47,737 nt of DNA from Methanobacteriota archaeon (GCA_019347805.1 JAHWKR010000015.1:1-47737); one strand, 5' to 3'; counted from the first letter of the stretch, positions 1 through 8,667 are shown. Notes: generated from the letters alone by a model not told the origin. Made by a program: numbers and translations.

Positions 1-255
1 GCGGCCGCCGACGACGGCAGGACACTGGCGCAAAGCGTCCAGGGTCATCATGTCATCGTATTCGCGCACAGCCATCCGGACGGGGCGGTCGACGACATCG
101 GTGGCTGTCCGACGATGTGTCCCATACCGGAGACCGACACCGTTCTTCTCGTCGAACTGTGGCAAGAGACGAACGGATGCCCCGGACTCCAACGCACCGA
201 GAGCGATTGCGGGGAATCGATCGCACCACCGGACACGCTCGTGGAACAGGTCCAC
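1..255 (-). CDS. Unrecognised protein, N-terminal 85 residues (runs off left edge)
   Basis: An open minus-strand frame starts at a GTG (253-255) and runs without a stop through base 1, so its C-terminus lies outside the window. The N-terminus begins MDLFHERVRWCDRFPAIALG and later reads VVDRPVRMAVREYDDMMTLD. It looks like ordinary globular protein sequence, with mixed charged and hydrophobic residues and no signal peptide or membrane segment. Purine-rich GGAG sequences lie just before the GTG; an in-frame TTG at 274-276 is a possible alternative start. The gene is divergent from the S15-family hydrolase at 367. I do not recognise the family. The other two minus frames stop at about 48-55, so this frame alone stays open to the edge. 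Existence is fairly sure; function is unknown. Confidence 0.6.
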   Translation of the reverse strand, partial: MDLFHERVRWCDRFPAIALGALESGASVRLLPQFDEKNGVGLRYGTHRRTATDVVDRPVRMAVREYDDMMTLDALRQCPAVVGGR

Positions 256-333
256 ATCTCCACTCCGTGAGCGCAAGCACGGACGGGAGCGGGAGCAGGA
301 GAGCGGCCGCCACAAGGGCGAACCCCCACAAGG

Positions 334-342
334 CTCATATCG
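334..342 (+). promoter_or_regulatory. Probable TATA box for the S15 hydrolase gene
   Basis: CTCATATCG lies about 29 bases before the ATG at 367. With archaeal TATA-to-start spacing this puts transcription start within a few bases of the ATG, so the message would be nearly leaderless. No Shine-Dalgarno-like purine run precedes the ATG, which agrees. Confidence 0.4.
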
Positions 343-366
343 CCTCACGCCTCAACCGGACCGTCC

Positions 367-2112
367 ATGACCCGCCTTTCCGCCCCCTGCATGGTCCTCG
401 TCCTCCTCGGCGTCCTCTTGGCCGGCTGCCTCGGCGCGAGCGAGACCGATCGTGACGCTGGTGAGACCGCGGTCGTCATCGAGCGGTCCGAGGCGCTCTT
501 TTCGCTCCTGCCCGGCGAATCGGTGTTCTATGAGGCGTCCACCGACGACACACAGTTGCACATGCGGCTCTTCCGCCCGGACACGGCGGACGACACGGCC
601 TGGAAAGCGCCCACCATCCTCGTCATGAGTCCCTATTTCGGCCCCGACTCGAAAGAAGGCGCGGACCGCCCCGCGGCCGAAGCGACCATGGACCCCGCGG
701 CACGACCCGCCTATTGGCGCTACCAATGGCTCATCGACCACTTCGTCGCGCGCGGTTACACGGTGGCGTTCGCCGACGTGCGCGGCACCGGAGAATCAGG
801 AGGCTGCCTGGAACAGACCGCCAAGGCGCAGACCCAGGACGGCTACGACACCGTGCAATGGCTCACCACCCAAGAATGGTCCAACGGCAATGTGGGCATG
901 TACGGCAAGTCCTACGACGGCGAGACCCAACAAGCGACCGCCACACTCGCCCCACCCGGGCTCGTCACCATCGTCCCCGTCTCCTCGGTCGCCGGACAAT
1001 ACGACTACTCCTATTACGACGGCGTCCCCTACACGTTTCAGACCATGCTCTCGAACGGCTTCTACATCGTCGGCGACGGCATGCAACCCGGCTCATCCAA
1101 AGAAGCGGCCATGCAGCTTCCGACACGTGCAGGCTGCAATGACGAGATCCTGCTCCAGGGTGCCGACGACTCCGGCGACTGGAACACGTTCTGGGAAGAA
1201 CGCGAGTTCCGCAAACAGGTCGACGGCGTCGAAGCGAGCGTCCTCTACGTGCATGGCCTGCAGGACTGGAACGTCAAACCGAACAACATCCGCGACTGGT
1301 ACGAACACCTCGACGTCCCCAAGGTCGCCCTCCTCGGTCAATGGGGGCACGACTACCCCGAGGAGAACCGCGTCCACCCCGACTGGTCACGACAGGATTG
1401 GCAGGAGCTGGTCTGGAGATGGTACGACCACTGGCTTCTCGGCCTCGACACCGGCGTCGACGCCATGCTCGGCGAAGTGCAGGTGCAGGACACCCTCGGA
1501 CGCTGGCGCGTGGAAGCGGCATTCCCGCCACCCGCCACACCGACCCGGCTCTGGCTCGGCGACGATGGACTCCACGCGAACGCCACTTCCGGCACGCCTC
1601 GCGACTACCAGGAAGGACGACCCGACCCGTTGGGTGCCTCCCCCGACGAATTGCCCGCCCTCGACGCCCTCGTCTACCGCACCGAAGCGCTCACCAACGA
1701 CCTGCACTGGAGCGGCTGGCCCGAGCTGACGATCAACGTCAGCCTCGACCGCGACGATGCCCACTTCGCCGTCTGGCTCGTCGACATCACACCCGACGGC
1801 AGCGAACAATGGGTCAACAAGGCCTACCTCAGCGCCCGACACCGCGACGGTGTCGACGCACCCAACGCGGTCCCCATCGGCGAGACCGTCACGTACGACC
1901 TGCGCTTCTTCCCCGGCGACACCGTCATCGAAGCAGGACATCGGCTCGGCCTGCGCATCGCGCCGGAAGACGTCTGGACGAGCGGCAGCGGAAACGCCCA
2001 CACCGCGACCGTCCATGGTGGCGTCCTGACGCTGCCGGTCGTGACGCCCGGCGAAGAGAGGTTCCGCGACTATCCGATGGGCGACCCCATCACGGCACCT
2101 GTCACGGAATAG
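367..2112 (+). CDS. S15/CocE-NonD family alpha/beta hydrolase, lipoprotein
   Basis: A 581-residue protein with a signal peptide and lipobox (LLAGC, Cys21), so probably tethered outside the membrane. The catalytic domain has the X-Pro dipeptidyl-peptidase/CocE pattern: VRGTGESGG loop near residue 138, nucleophile motif GKSYDGETQQ (Ser182), acid in GLQDWNV (Asp300), and His328 in GQWGHDY. The C-terminal third, with its LGDDGLH start and beta-rich sequence, matches the jelly-roll domain of this family. Members cleave X-Pro peptides, acyl esters or glutaryl amides; which substrate applies here cannot be read from sequence. It stands alone, divergent from the edge gene and tail-to-tail with the glycosyltransferase at 2114. 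Confidence 0.88.
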   Translation: MTRLSAPCMVLVLLGVLLAGCLGASETDRDAGETAVVIERSEALFSLLPGESVFYEASTDDTQLHMRLFRPDTADDTAWKAPTILVMSPYFGPDSKEGADRPAAEATMDPAARPAYWRYQWLIDHFVARGYTVAFADVRGTGESGGCLEQTAKAQTQDGYDTVQWLTTQEWSNGNVGMYGKSYDGETQQATATLAPPGLVTIVPVSSVAGQYDYSYYDGVPYTFQTMLSNGFYIVGDGMQPGSSKEAAMQLPTRAGCNDEILLQGADDSGDWNTFWEEREFRKQVDGVEASVLYVHGLQDWNVKPNNIRDWYEHLDVPKVALLGQWGHDYPEENRVHPDWSRQDWQELVWRWYDHWLLGLDTGVDAMLGEVQVQDTLGRWRVEAAFPPPATPTRLWLGDDGLHANATSGTPRDYQEGRPDPLGASPDELPALDALVYRTEALTNDLHWSGWPELTINVSLDRDDAHFAVWLVDITPDGSEQWVNKAYLSARHRDGVDAPNAVPIGETVTYDLRFFPGDTVIEAGHRLGLRIAPEDVWTSGSGNAHTATVHGGVLTLPVVTPGEERFRDYPMGDPITAPVTE

Positions 2113-2113
2113 G

Positions 2114-3493
2114 TCAACAGGCGCCGGCATAGACGATGAGCCCCTTCGCCTCACCGCAGGTGCGGAGGCCCGTGCGTACGACATCGTCCGCGACACCCGA
2201 CCAATGGTCCGGCACGACCCACGCCTCCGCAGCGACGGCATCCGGCCCGTCGAGGTCCGAAGGCGCATCGAGCCGCACCACCTCCCTGAGCACATCATCC
2301 CGTTCCAGGACGATGCGATAGGGCGCCTCCGACCGGTCGACCACTTGCCATCCCGCTTGGCCCAGATAGTAGGCGGTCGCCGTCGGGCCGCTCGTCGCGA
2401 TGATGCCGGCTTCGTCAGGCACCAGAGCGACCGCCGCTTGCCATTCCTGGACCCCGGGCACATCGCCGGCCGCCCGCGGGTCCGGGCCATGCTCAAGATA
2501 GACGAAGCCGAGCGGCAGCGACGAGAGCGCGACAACGACGACGGCCACAGCCTGGAACGCTCGTTTCCGGCCCCGACAGACGAGCGGCCGGTCCATGAGC
2601 GCGACAAGCCCCACCAGCACCACCATCGGCAGCGGGATGAGCGCATAACGCGGGAACGGCGCCGCGATGAAGAAATAAGCGCCGAGGAAAACGACCGCGA
2701 CCGTCCACGCCACGAAGCGGCCGCGCAGCCCCCACGCCACGCCGGCCAAGACCGGGTTCAGCGTCCACCACGCCATCAGCCCCGCGGCAAGATGGACGAG
2801 CGGCGCCACCGCAACCGCCTTCTCCGCCGTCCGCGCACCGCGCACCGCCTGGCCGATCGGCCCGAGCCGCATGACGTCCCCCTCGGTGTTGACGATGAGC
2901 GCGACCACCGCCGCGGCGACCAGCCAGAGCGCAGGGAGCGCGACGACCGCCAAGACGCGCCCGAGCTCGTGACGCCGACCGAACGCCCACAAGGCAAGGA
3001 ACAGGAAACCGAAAAGGTGGGTGAGCGCGAGCCCGGCGTACATCCAGCCTTCCAGCATCGTGCGCCCGGCGGCGCGGGCCCACACCGCGAACGCCGCGAA
3101 GGCGAACGCGAACGGATACATCGTCGCCTGGAGCGAATAGGCGTGCAGCGGAAAAGCCGCCGCCAAGATTACTCCGGCAAACAGCGCCGCGACGGGGCCC
3201 GCCATCCGCCGCACCGCGTCCCAGACCGCCCACACGCCGGCCGCCGTCGCGAGGAGCGCGAGGAACCGGACGACGGCCTCATCCGCGCCGAAGAGGCCGG
3301 TCCATACCGACAGCAAAAGGAAGGCCACCGGCGGGTGGCGCACGAAGACCGTGTCCGGATAATAGGCGCTCCACCACGGATGCGCCGCGAGTTCGACATA
3401 GGTCGCCTCGTTGTAGGTGAAGCTCGCGTCCCCTGCGAGGACGAACCGGACGACAAGCGCCGCCATTGCGCCACCAAGGCCCAGGAAGGCCAT
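2114..3493 (-). CDS. GT39/PMT_2-type membrane glycosyltransferase
   Basis: About 459 residues with eight or more hydrophobic helices over the first 330 residues and a soluble C-terminal tail. Near the N-terminus, FTYNEATYVELAAHPWW is followed by a short loop and RHPPVAFLLL, the acidic-loop plus HPP pattern of the ArnT/PMT_2 family, which transfers sugars from polyprenyl-phosphate donors on the outer membrane face. I take the ATG at 3491-3493 as start. The open frame continues far upstream only because it lies antisense to the sugar dehydrogenase gene. An in-frame GTG at 3542-3544 sits about 26 bases from the shared TATA box and could be a leaderless start adding 17 residues. The substrate is unknown; S-layer or surface glycan decoration is a reasonable inference. 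Confidence 0.8.
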   Translation of the reverse strand: MAFLGLGGAMAALVVRFVLAGDASFTYNEATYVELAAHPWWSAYYPDTVFVRHPPVAFLLLSVWTGLFGADEAVVRFLALLATAAGVWAVWDAVRRMAGPVAALFAGVILAAAFPLHAYSLQATMYPFAFAFAAFAVWARAAGRTMLEGWMYAGLALTHLFGFLFLALWAFGRRHELGRVLAVVALPALWLVAAAVVALIVNTEGDVMRLGPIGQAVRGARTAEKAVAVAPLVHLAAGLMAWWTLNPVLAGVAWGLRGRFVAWTVAVVFLGAYFFIAAPFPRYALIPLPMVVLVGLVALMDRPLVCRGRKRAFQAVAVVVVALSSLPLGFVYLEHGPDPRAAGDVPGVQEWQAAVALVPDEAGIIATSGPTATAYYLGQAGWQVVDRSEAPYRIVLERDDVLREVVRLDAPSDLDGPDAVAAEAWVVPDHWSGVADDVVRTGLRTCGEAKGLIVYAGAC

Positions 3494-3565
3494 CCGGCGG
3501 CCTGTCCGGGAGGCTTCCGCCGGCGGGCCGGGGTCTCCTGCCACGAAGCGCCGCACCACCCCGAG

Positions 3566-3573
3566 GTATAAAT
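3566..3573. promoter_or_regulatory. TATA element shared by two divergent genes
   Basis: GTATAAAT reads as a TATA box on the plus strand and as ATTTATAC on the minus strand. It lies between the divergent glycosyltransferase and sugar dehydrogenase genes and is the only clear TATA-like element there. Spacing suits a plus-strand start near 3596 and a minus-strand start near 3544. Confidence 0.5.
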
Positions 3574-3640
3574 CGGTGGTCCGGTGCCACGCGCCCCGGA
3601 TTTCCGCAACGGTTTTCAGCCGACGCCGCCAGCCGCCCTT

Positions 3641-4852
3641 GTGCGCCTCCTCCCCGTGCTGGTGGTCCTCTTCGCGCTGCTTGCCGGCTGCTCGGACAAA
3701 CCCTCCACCTTCGATTGGCCCGAACCACAGGCGCCCGACGACCCGGCCCTCGACCGGGCTGACCTCGACCTGGACCCGCTCGCAGGCGGTTTCGACCGGC
3801 CCGTCGCCGCACTCCCTGTCCCGGACGGCTCGGGAAGGACCCTCGTCGTCCAGCAGGATGGCCGCGTCATCGCCATCGAAGCGGGCGCGCCCGCGGCGAC
3901 CCCGTGGCTCGACATCCACGACCAGGTCGGCACCTGCCATCACGAACAAGGCCTCCTCGGCCTCGCCTTCTCGCCCGCTTTCGCGACGGACAGCCGCTTC
4001 TACGTCACCTACACCGACAAGCCGTGCGAGAAGACGGAAGAGAAGCCGGAGCGGAAAGGCGACGTGCGCTTGTCCCGGTTCACCGCGCTGCCGGGTGTCG
4101 AGACGGTCGACCCGACGACGGAAGAGGTCCTTCTCACCATCCAGCAACCGTTCCGCAACCACAACGGCGGCCACCTCATCTTCGGACCCGACGGCCACCT
4201 CTACATGGGCGTCGGCGACGGCGGCGGCCACGGCGACCCCGGCGGCAACGGACAGGACCGCAAGACCCTCCTCGGCTCCATCCTGCGGCTCGACGTCTCC
4301 GCACCGACAGGCTATGCGATGCCGTCGGACAATCCCTTCATCGGCGACGACGACGGGCGTGACGAGATCTACGTCTACGGTCTGCGCAATCCATGGCGCT
4401 TCAGCTTCGACACGGCGACCGGGGACCTCTGGATCGCCGACGTCGGCCAGAACGACGTCGAAGAGGTCGACCGGCTCCGGAACGGCGAACAAGCGGGCGC
4501 CAACCTTGGCTGGAGCCTCTACGAAGGCACCGACCGCTTCGGCACCGGCACGGCGCCCGACGACCTCGTCTTTCCCGTCGCCGAGTACCGCCATGGCGGC
4601 GGCAACTGTTCCGTGACCGGCGGACCCTTTCTGCGCGACACGCCACTGCCCGGCCTCGAGGGTACCTACCTCTTCTCCGACTTCTGTTCAGGACACCTCT
4701 GGGCCGTCCATCCCGAGGACGACCACCGCGTCGAGAGCCTCGGCGTCACGGGACTACAGGTGACCGGATTCGGGACGGACGCCGAAGGCAACGTGCTCCT
4801 TCTGCACTGGGCGGGGGACGTGCACCGGCTTGTGGCGCGCGACATCACTTGA
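3641..4852 (+). CDS. PQQ-dependent sugar (aldose/sorbosone) dehydrogenase-like lipoprotein
   Basis: About 403 residues starting at GTG 3641; an in-frame GTG at 3584 lies only 14 bases after the TATA box, so it is unlikely to be used. The N-terminus has a signal peptide with lipobox LLAGC. The rest is a beta-propeller of the soluble glucose/sorbosone dehydrogenase (GSDH) family: NHNGGHLIFGPDGHLYMGVG, DGGGHGDPGGNGQ, GLRNPWRFSFD and WIADVGQNDVEEV are characteristic blades. Known members oxidise aldose sugars with pyrroloquinoline quinone and Ca2+ outside the cytoplasmic membrane. The archaeal substrate and whether PQQ is made or scavenged are unknown. Its 3' end overlaps the convergent peptidyl-prolyl isomerase gene by 8 bases. 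Confidence 0.87.
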   Translation: MRLLPVLVVLFALLAGCSDKPSTFDWPEPQAPDDPALDRADLDLDPLAGGFDRPVAALPVPDGSGRTLVVQQDGRVIAIEAGAPAATPWLDIHDQVGTCHHEQGLLGLAFSPAFATDSRFYVTYTDKPCEKTEEKPERKGDVRLSRFTALPGVETVDPTTEEVLLTIQQPFRNHNGGHLIFGPDGHLYMGVGDGGGHGDPGGNGQDRKTLLGSILRLDVSAPTGYAMPSDNPFIGDDDGRDEIYVYGLRNPWRFSFDTATGDLWIADVGQNDVEEVDRLRNGEQAGANLGWSLYEGTDRFGTGTAPDDLVFPVAEYRHGGGNCSVTGGPFLRDTPLPGLEGTYLFSDFCSGHLWAVHPEDDHRVESLGVTGLQVTGFGTDAEGNVLLLHWAGDVHRLVARDIT

Positions 4853-6161
4853 TGTCGAGCACTTCGAGCTGGAAGAGCAGCGTCCGGCCGGCGAGCGGGC
4901 TCTGGCCGCGCTCCCCGTAAGCGTCCTTCGGGGGGATGCGGTCGGCCGATTTGCCGCCTTCCGGTGTGCCGACGGCGAGGTCGGTGAAACCTTGGATGAC
5001 ACCACCGCCCGGTGTGAAGGAGAAGGGTTGGTATTGCGCCGCCTCACGTGCGCGGAACGTCCCGTACTTCGGGACGTCCTCATCCAGCGCGAGCGGCCCC
5101 ACTGAGGTGTCGAAAAGCCGGCCGTCCACCGTCATGCCGATGTAGTGGCCTTCCACCTCGTCGCCCTCCTTGACGATGCGCGGCCCGACCTCGTCCGAGC
5201 GGGAGACGACGAACTCCTGTTCGGTCGTATCGCCGTGGTCCGTTTCCGCCTTCACCTTGACGATGGAATGCTCTTCGGCGGCGTCGGTCGTCTCCGTCTG
5301 GAGGACGAGCGCGACCCGTTGCCGTCCCGGCAGGTCGATCGTCTGCGTGTCTTCGCCCTCGACGGTCGCCGTCACGCCTTCGGGCGCTTCGATCGTGATC
5401 GTGGCGTCCGTGCGGTAGGCGGCTTTGTTCTCGACCACGAACAGGTACTGCGTGTTCCCACCGGCGTCCGGCACCTTGTGCGACGCGTCTGGAGACCAGA
5501 TGCAGACACCGGTGGTCTCGGGCTCTCCGCCGCCTTGGCTGACGAGCCGGGCGCGCTCGAGCGTGACCGGCACCGCCGGTTCCCCGTCTTGGGTGGCGGC
5601 CTCCTCGTTGACCTGGTCGACGACGTCCATACCGGACGCCACCTCACCGAAGACCGTGTGCCGGTCGTCGAGGTGCGGTGTCGGACCGAAGGTGATGAAG
5701 AACTGGCTCGTCCCCGTGTTGGGCCCGGCGTTGGCCATGGAAAGGATGCCTTTGGCGTCGTGCCGCAGGAGGTGATGGAACTCGTCGTCGATGGTCGGAA
5801 GGCGCTCTTCCGGCGGGTCCTCCTTCGTCCGCGGGTCGCCGCCCTGCATCATGAAATCGGTGATGATGCGGTGGAACTCGGTCCCGTCATAGGTGCCCTC
5901 CTCGACAAGGGTGAGGAAATTGTCGGCCGTCTCCGGCACGGCGTTCTGGAAGACGCGCAGTTCGATGGTCCCCATGGAGGTCTCGAGCGCGACGATGGGA
6001 TCGCGGGCCTTCTCCGGGAAACCGAGGTCGGGATAGCAGGGTTCGCTCGCGACCGCAGGCGCGTCCGACCCGAGGTCCGAGGTGCCGTTCTCCGGCGTCG
6101 TGCAACCCGAGAGGGTCACCAGGGCGAGGATCATGACGAGGACAAGGGTCCGGGCGCGCAT
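4845..6161 (-). CDS. Dual peptidyl-prolyl isomerase: cyclophilin fused to FKBP, lipoprotein
   Basis: 438 residues. The N-terminus is a signal peptide with lipobox TLSGC (Cys20). Residues about 52-200 form a cyclophilin domain with EFHRIITDFMMQGGD (the active-site Arg and the F-M-Q set) and SQFFITFGPTPHLDDRH; the Trp usual near LDGKH is His here. Residues about 225-320 are a beta-rich linker resembling a CARDB/Ig-like domain. Residues about 325-438 form an FKBP domain (GDEVEGHYIGMTVDGRLFD, FTPGGGVIQGFTDL, IPPKDAYGERG, LLFQLEVLD). Both families speed cis-trans proline isomerisation, so the product should be a surface-tethered folding factor with two unrelated active sites. Cyclophilin-FKBP fusions are known but rare. 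Start is the ATG at 6159-6161. Confidence 0.92.
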   Translation of the reverse strand: MRARTLVLVMILALVTLSGCTTPENGTSDLGSDAPAVASEPCYPDLGFPEKARDPIVALETSMGTIELRVFQNAVPETADNFLTLVEEGTYDGTEFHRIITDFMMQGGDPRTKEDPPEERLPTIDDEFHHLLRHDAKGILSMANAGPNTGTSQFFITFGPTPHLDDRHTVFGEVASGMDVVDQVNEEAATQDGEPAVPVTLERARLVSQGGGEPETTGVCIWSPDASHKVPDAGGNTQYLFVVENKAAYRTDATITIEAPEGVTATVEGEDTQTIDLPGRQRVALVLQTETTDAAEEHSIVKVKAETDHGDTTEQEFVVSRSDEVGPRIVKEGDEVEGHYIGMTVDGRLFDTSVGPLALDEDVPKYGTFRAREAAQYQPFSFTPGGGVIQGFTDLAVGTPEGGKSADRIPPKDAYGERGQSPLAGRTLLFQLEVLDIK

Positions 6162-6224
6162 AGGGTTCGCACCGGGGGGTCTCCGAAAAAGGTTGCCATG
6201 GGCCTTGCGGTCGGCGTCGACGCG

Positions 6225-6689
6225 CTATGCCGCTTCGGCCGTGGCGGCCGTCCACCGGGATCGCCCGACCCCGACCACCACCTCGTCCCAGATGTTGCGG
6301 ATCTCCCTCCAGAGGGCTTGCGGGTCGAGCGTACCGACCCAGGTGAAGCGGACGTGCCCCGCTTCGTCGACGACGTGGATCGTGGGGGTCGCGGTGAGCC
6401 GATAGCGAGCGGCCAGTGCGGGCCGTTCGGAGACGTTGAGCGCGACCGAGCGGAGTTCGGGGGCGGCGGCCTGGACGATACCGGGGATGTCGACGCATTC
6501 GAGGCAGTATCGGCTCGTGAAATAGACTACGGTGAGCGGGCCGGAGAGGCCGCCGGGGACGTCCTTGGGGTCGATCCGGTGTGTGCTCTGCCGCGACTTG
6601 ATCCTCCTGTGCGCGAGCGTCGTGACGAGGACCAGGATGATGAGCCCGGCCACGACGCCCGCGCGGAGAAGGTATGCTTCCATGATCAT
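6225..6689 (-). CDS. Membrane-anchored thioredoxin-like protein (CLEC active site)
   Basis: 154 residues. One N-terminal membrane helix (residues about 8-27) is followed by a thioredoxin fold: VVYFTSRYCLECVDIPG carries a CxxC pair (CLEC), LNVSERPALAARYRLTATPT contains the cis-Pro region, and HVVDEAGHVRFTWVG gives the last strands. Expected role is thiol-disulfide exchange on the outer membrane face. Its ATG (6687-6689) overlaps the TGA of the DUF4395 gene as ATGA, so the two are translationally coupled; an ATG six bases further in would shorten it by two residues. The pairing suggests the DUF4395 protein supplies or receives electrons for this domain, but that is inference. Confidence 0.82.
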   Translation of the reverse strand: MIMEAYLLRAGVVAGLIILVLVTTLAHRRIKSRQSTHRIDPKDVPGGLSGPLTVVYFTSRYCLECVDIPGIVQAAAPELRSVALNVSERPALAARYRLTATPTIHVVDEAGHVRFTWVGTLDPQALWREIRNIWDEVVVGVGRSRWTAATAEAA

Positions 6690-7168
6690 GCCTCTTGTGG
6701 AGCCGCTTTCTTCAGACGGAGCAGGAGCACGTAGACTTCACAGCCGACGCAGATGTCGGTCGCCGCCGCGAGGCCGGCCAGTGCGGCGACCGCGAGGGCG
6801 AGCCCCCATCCGAGCCAGAGGCCCAAGGCGCCCGAGAGCAGGTAGAGTGCGGCGGTGGCGGCGGCGAGGAAGACGAAGCCGAGCGTCATGGCGAAGCGCG
6901 GCGGCGCCGGGTCCTTGAGCTTCTTCGGTGCGCCGAGGCGGAAGAGCGGCCGGACGCCTTTCGTGAAGAGTTGGCCCCAGAGGTTGGCCTTGGGTCCGAA
7001 GAAGGCGCCGGCGCCGAGGACGACCCCGACCACGGGGACAAGGAGCGGCAGGTCGGCGACGAAGGCGACGACAAGCAGGAGCGCGGTCACACCCTGGTTG
7101 AAGCGCGGCACGCGGGGGTCGATCTTGCCAGGGGTCCGGGGGGCGTCTGTGTCAGGCACGGGGCACAC
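6686..7168 (-). CDS. DUF4395-family integral membrane protein
   Basis: About 160 residues from GTG 7168. The sequence IDPRVPRFNQGVTALLL opens the DUF4395 domain, followed by three or four membrane helices, GPKANLWGQLF in a loop, and a C-terminal CVGCEVY pair of cysteines. Function of the family is not established; bacterial members are often found beside thioredoxin-like or rhodanese genes, as here. The start is chosen because a TTAAAT box at 7192-7198 lies 27 bases upstream, implying a leaderless message; a longer frame exists but would cross the divergent protease gene. The vicinal cysteines and the coupled thioredoxin gene suggest a thiol relay across the membrane. Confidence 0.75.
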   Translation of the reverse strand: MCPVPDTDAPRTPGKIDPRVPRFNQGVTALLLVVAFVADLPLLVPVVGVVLGAGAFFGPKANLWGQLFTKGVRPLFRLGAPKKLKDPAPPRFAMTLGFVFLAAATAALYLLSGALGLWLGWGLALAVAALAGLAAATDICVGCEVYVLLLRLKKAAPQEA

Positions 7169-7191
7169 CAGGTGGATGATACTCCAGGGGC

Positions 7192-7198
7192 ATTTAAT
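7192..7198 (-). promoter_or_regulatory. Probable TATA box for the DUF4395-thioredoxin operon
   Basis: Reading the minus strand, ATTAAAT is centred 27 bases before the GTG at 7168, the usual TATA-to-start distance in archaea, and fixes the likely start of the DUF4395 gene as leaderless. Confidence 0.45.
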
Positions 7199-7310
7199 GG
7201 AATCGGCGAAGGCGCGACAGTTATGGACAATCTTGGGGGCCCAATCTAGAGAGAGACGCTTCCCATCCTCAATGCTTATCGCTGAAGCCGGGGCTCGAAG
7301 GTCGTCTCTC

Positions 7311-8534
7311 ATGGCCCTGTCCCTGCCCCGTCCCCTTCCGCCTGTGGTCTTGACGATCCTCCTCATCGGCGTCACCCTCGCCGTCACCCCGGCGGCCACC
7401 GCCCAGGACGACGCCGGCTCGGGCGGCGACGCCGGCGACACGTTCGCCACCGCCACACCGGTCACACCCCTCGGCCTCTACACAGGACAGCTGGCAGGCG
7501 GTTCCGACCGGCACGACTACTACCGCTTCCACGTCGACATCGGCGAGCCGATCAACATCGAGATCCGCGACGCCCTCACCGGCGGCTCGTTGCTTCCTGG
7601 TGACTACTTCGAGCGGCCATCGTTTCGCCTCCTCTCGCCACAGGGCGTCGTCCTCGACACGCCGAACACGAATCCGGGCGACACGCGACTCATGATCGCC
7701 GCCGCTCCGGTGAGCGGCGACTACCGGTTCCTGGTCACCGAAGACGCCCCCATGGGTCTGGGCGGGTTCACCGGCTCCTACACGTTCTGCTTCCTGGCAC
7801 CCCCGGGCGATCCGCATCCCTGCCCCGACATCGGCATGCGGGCCCAACAGATCATCTTCGGCGGCAGCCTCCCCAGCGCCGTCAGCAACGTCCTCCTCAT
7901 CCCCCCGACCCACGGCGACCTCGGCAACCCGCTCGGCCCCAACGGGCTCGACTACCTGAACGCGGTTCTCAAAGGCATCCGTGACTGGGAGCGCATCCTC
8001 GGCGAGTTCGCCACTGACCACCCCGAATACGATTACCTGCGCCAGATCCGGCTCGACATCACCCTCTTCGACGGCACACAGGTCCATGACGAGTACGACC
8101 TCGTCATCGGCTTCGTCGAGACCGCCGGGCCGCAGTTCCGCGGCGTCGCCTCGTCGTGCGCCAATCCGCCGCGCTGCATCGCCCTCAGCCTGTTCTCATC
8201 GTCCCCCCGGGCCGGACAGGCACTGCCCGACTACCCCGAGATCAACGACCTCGAAGCGGTCACCAAACATGAAGTGGCCCACATCTGGGGCCTCGGGCAC
8301 ACCCTCACCTGGACCGCCGAACACGGGCCGGATCTGATGAACAGCCCCGCACCGTTCGTCTACGGCGACGGCTCCCCCGTCGGCGACGGCGGAGAACGCA
8401 CCGGCGCGAAATGCATCTCCAACCTCAACCTCTACGGCATGGCCAAGATCTTCCAGTGGCTCGACGGGAAGTCGAAGGTCAGCGGCGGGTGGGTCACCCT
8501 CCCTTCGGGTGTCGACTACACCTGGTACTGTTGA
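7311..8534 (+). CDS. Secreted metzincin-type metalloprotease with PPC-like N-domain
   Basis: 407 residues with a Sec signal peptide ending near ATAQDD. Residues about 40-160 look like a bacterial pre-peptidase C-terminal (PPC) type beta-sandwich (DTFATATPV, HDYYRFHV, SGDYRFLV). The catalytic part has HEVAHIWGLGH at residues 320-330, the full metzincin zinc motif HExxHxxGxxH, followed by DLMNSPAP, a plausible Met-turn. Four cysteines (about residues 160, 171, 283 and 289) could form disulfides. The expected role is extracellular proteolysis. I chose the ATG at 7311 because it gives a clean signal peptide; an in-frame ATG at 7272 would add 13 residues. The gene diverges from the DUF4395 operon. 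Confidence 0.85.
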   Translation: MALSLPRPLPPVVLTILLIGVTLAVTPAATAQDDAGSGGDAGDTFATATPVTPLGLYTGQLAGGSDRHDYYRFHVDIGEPINIEIRDALTGGSLLPGDYFERPSFRLLSPQGVVLDTPNTNPGDTRLMIAAAPVSGDYRFLVTEDAPMGLGGFTGSYTFCFLAPPGDPHPCPDIGMRAQQIIFGGSLPSAVSNVLLIPPTHGDLGNPLGPNGLDYLNAVLKGIRDWERILGEFATDHPEYDYLRQIRLDITLFDGTQVHDEYDLVIGFVETAGPQFRGVASSCANPPRCIALSLFSSSPRAGQALPDYPEINDLEAVTKHEVAHIWGLGHTLTWTAEHGPDLMNSPAPFVYGDGSPVGDGGERTGAKCISNLNLYGMAKIFQWLDGKSKVSGGWVTLPSGVDYTWYC

Positions 8535-8667
8535 GCGGAGGCAGAGACCTGTGTCGGAGTGACGCGCCGGAGACGACGGTCCGTCGCGGGCCATGAGGCG
8601 AGTCGGGCTGCACCGGTGGCGTGACGGTAGTCAGCGGCCTGGACGCCCTGGAGAAGCGAGGCCTGTA

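Noticed and set aside
53-331. Minus frame with a signal-like N-terminus at the left edge
   Set aside because: It stops at once and has no sensible mature part; the frame running to base 1 is better.
3494-4594. Upstream extension of the glycosyltransferase frame
   Set aside because: It lies antisense to the sugar dehydrogenase, has no membrane pattern or family match, and begins before the promoter.
5145-6734. 529-residue plus-strand frame
   Set aside because: Antisense to the dual isomerase and thioredoxin genes; repetitive charged composition typical of GC-rich shadows.
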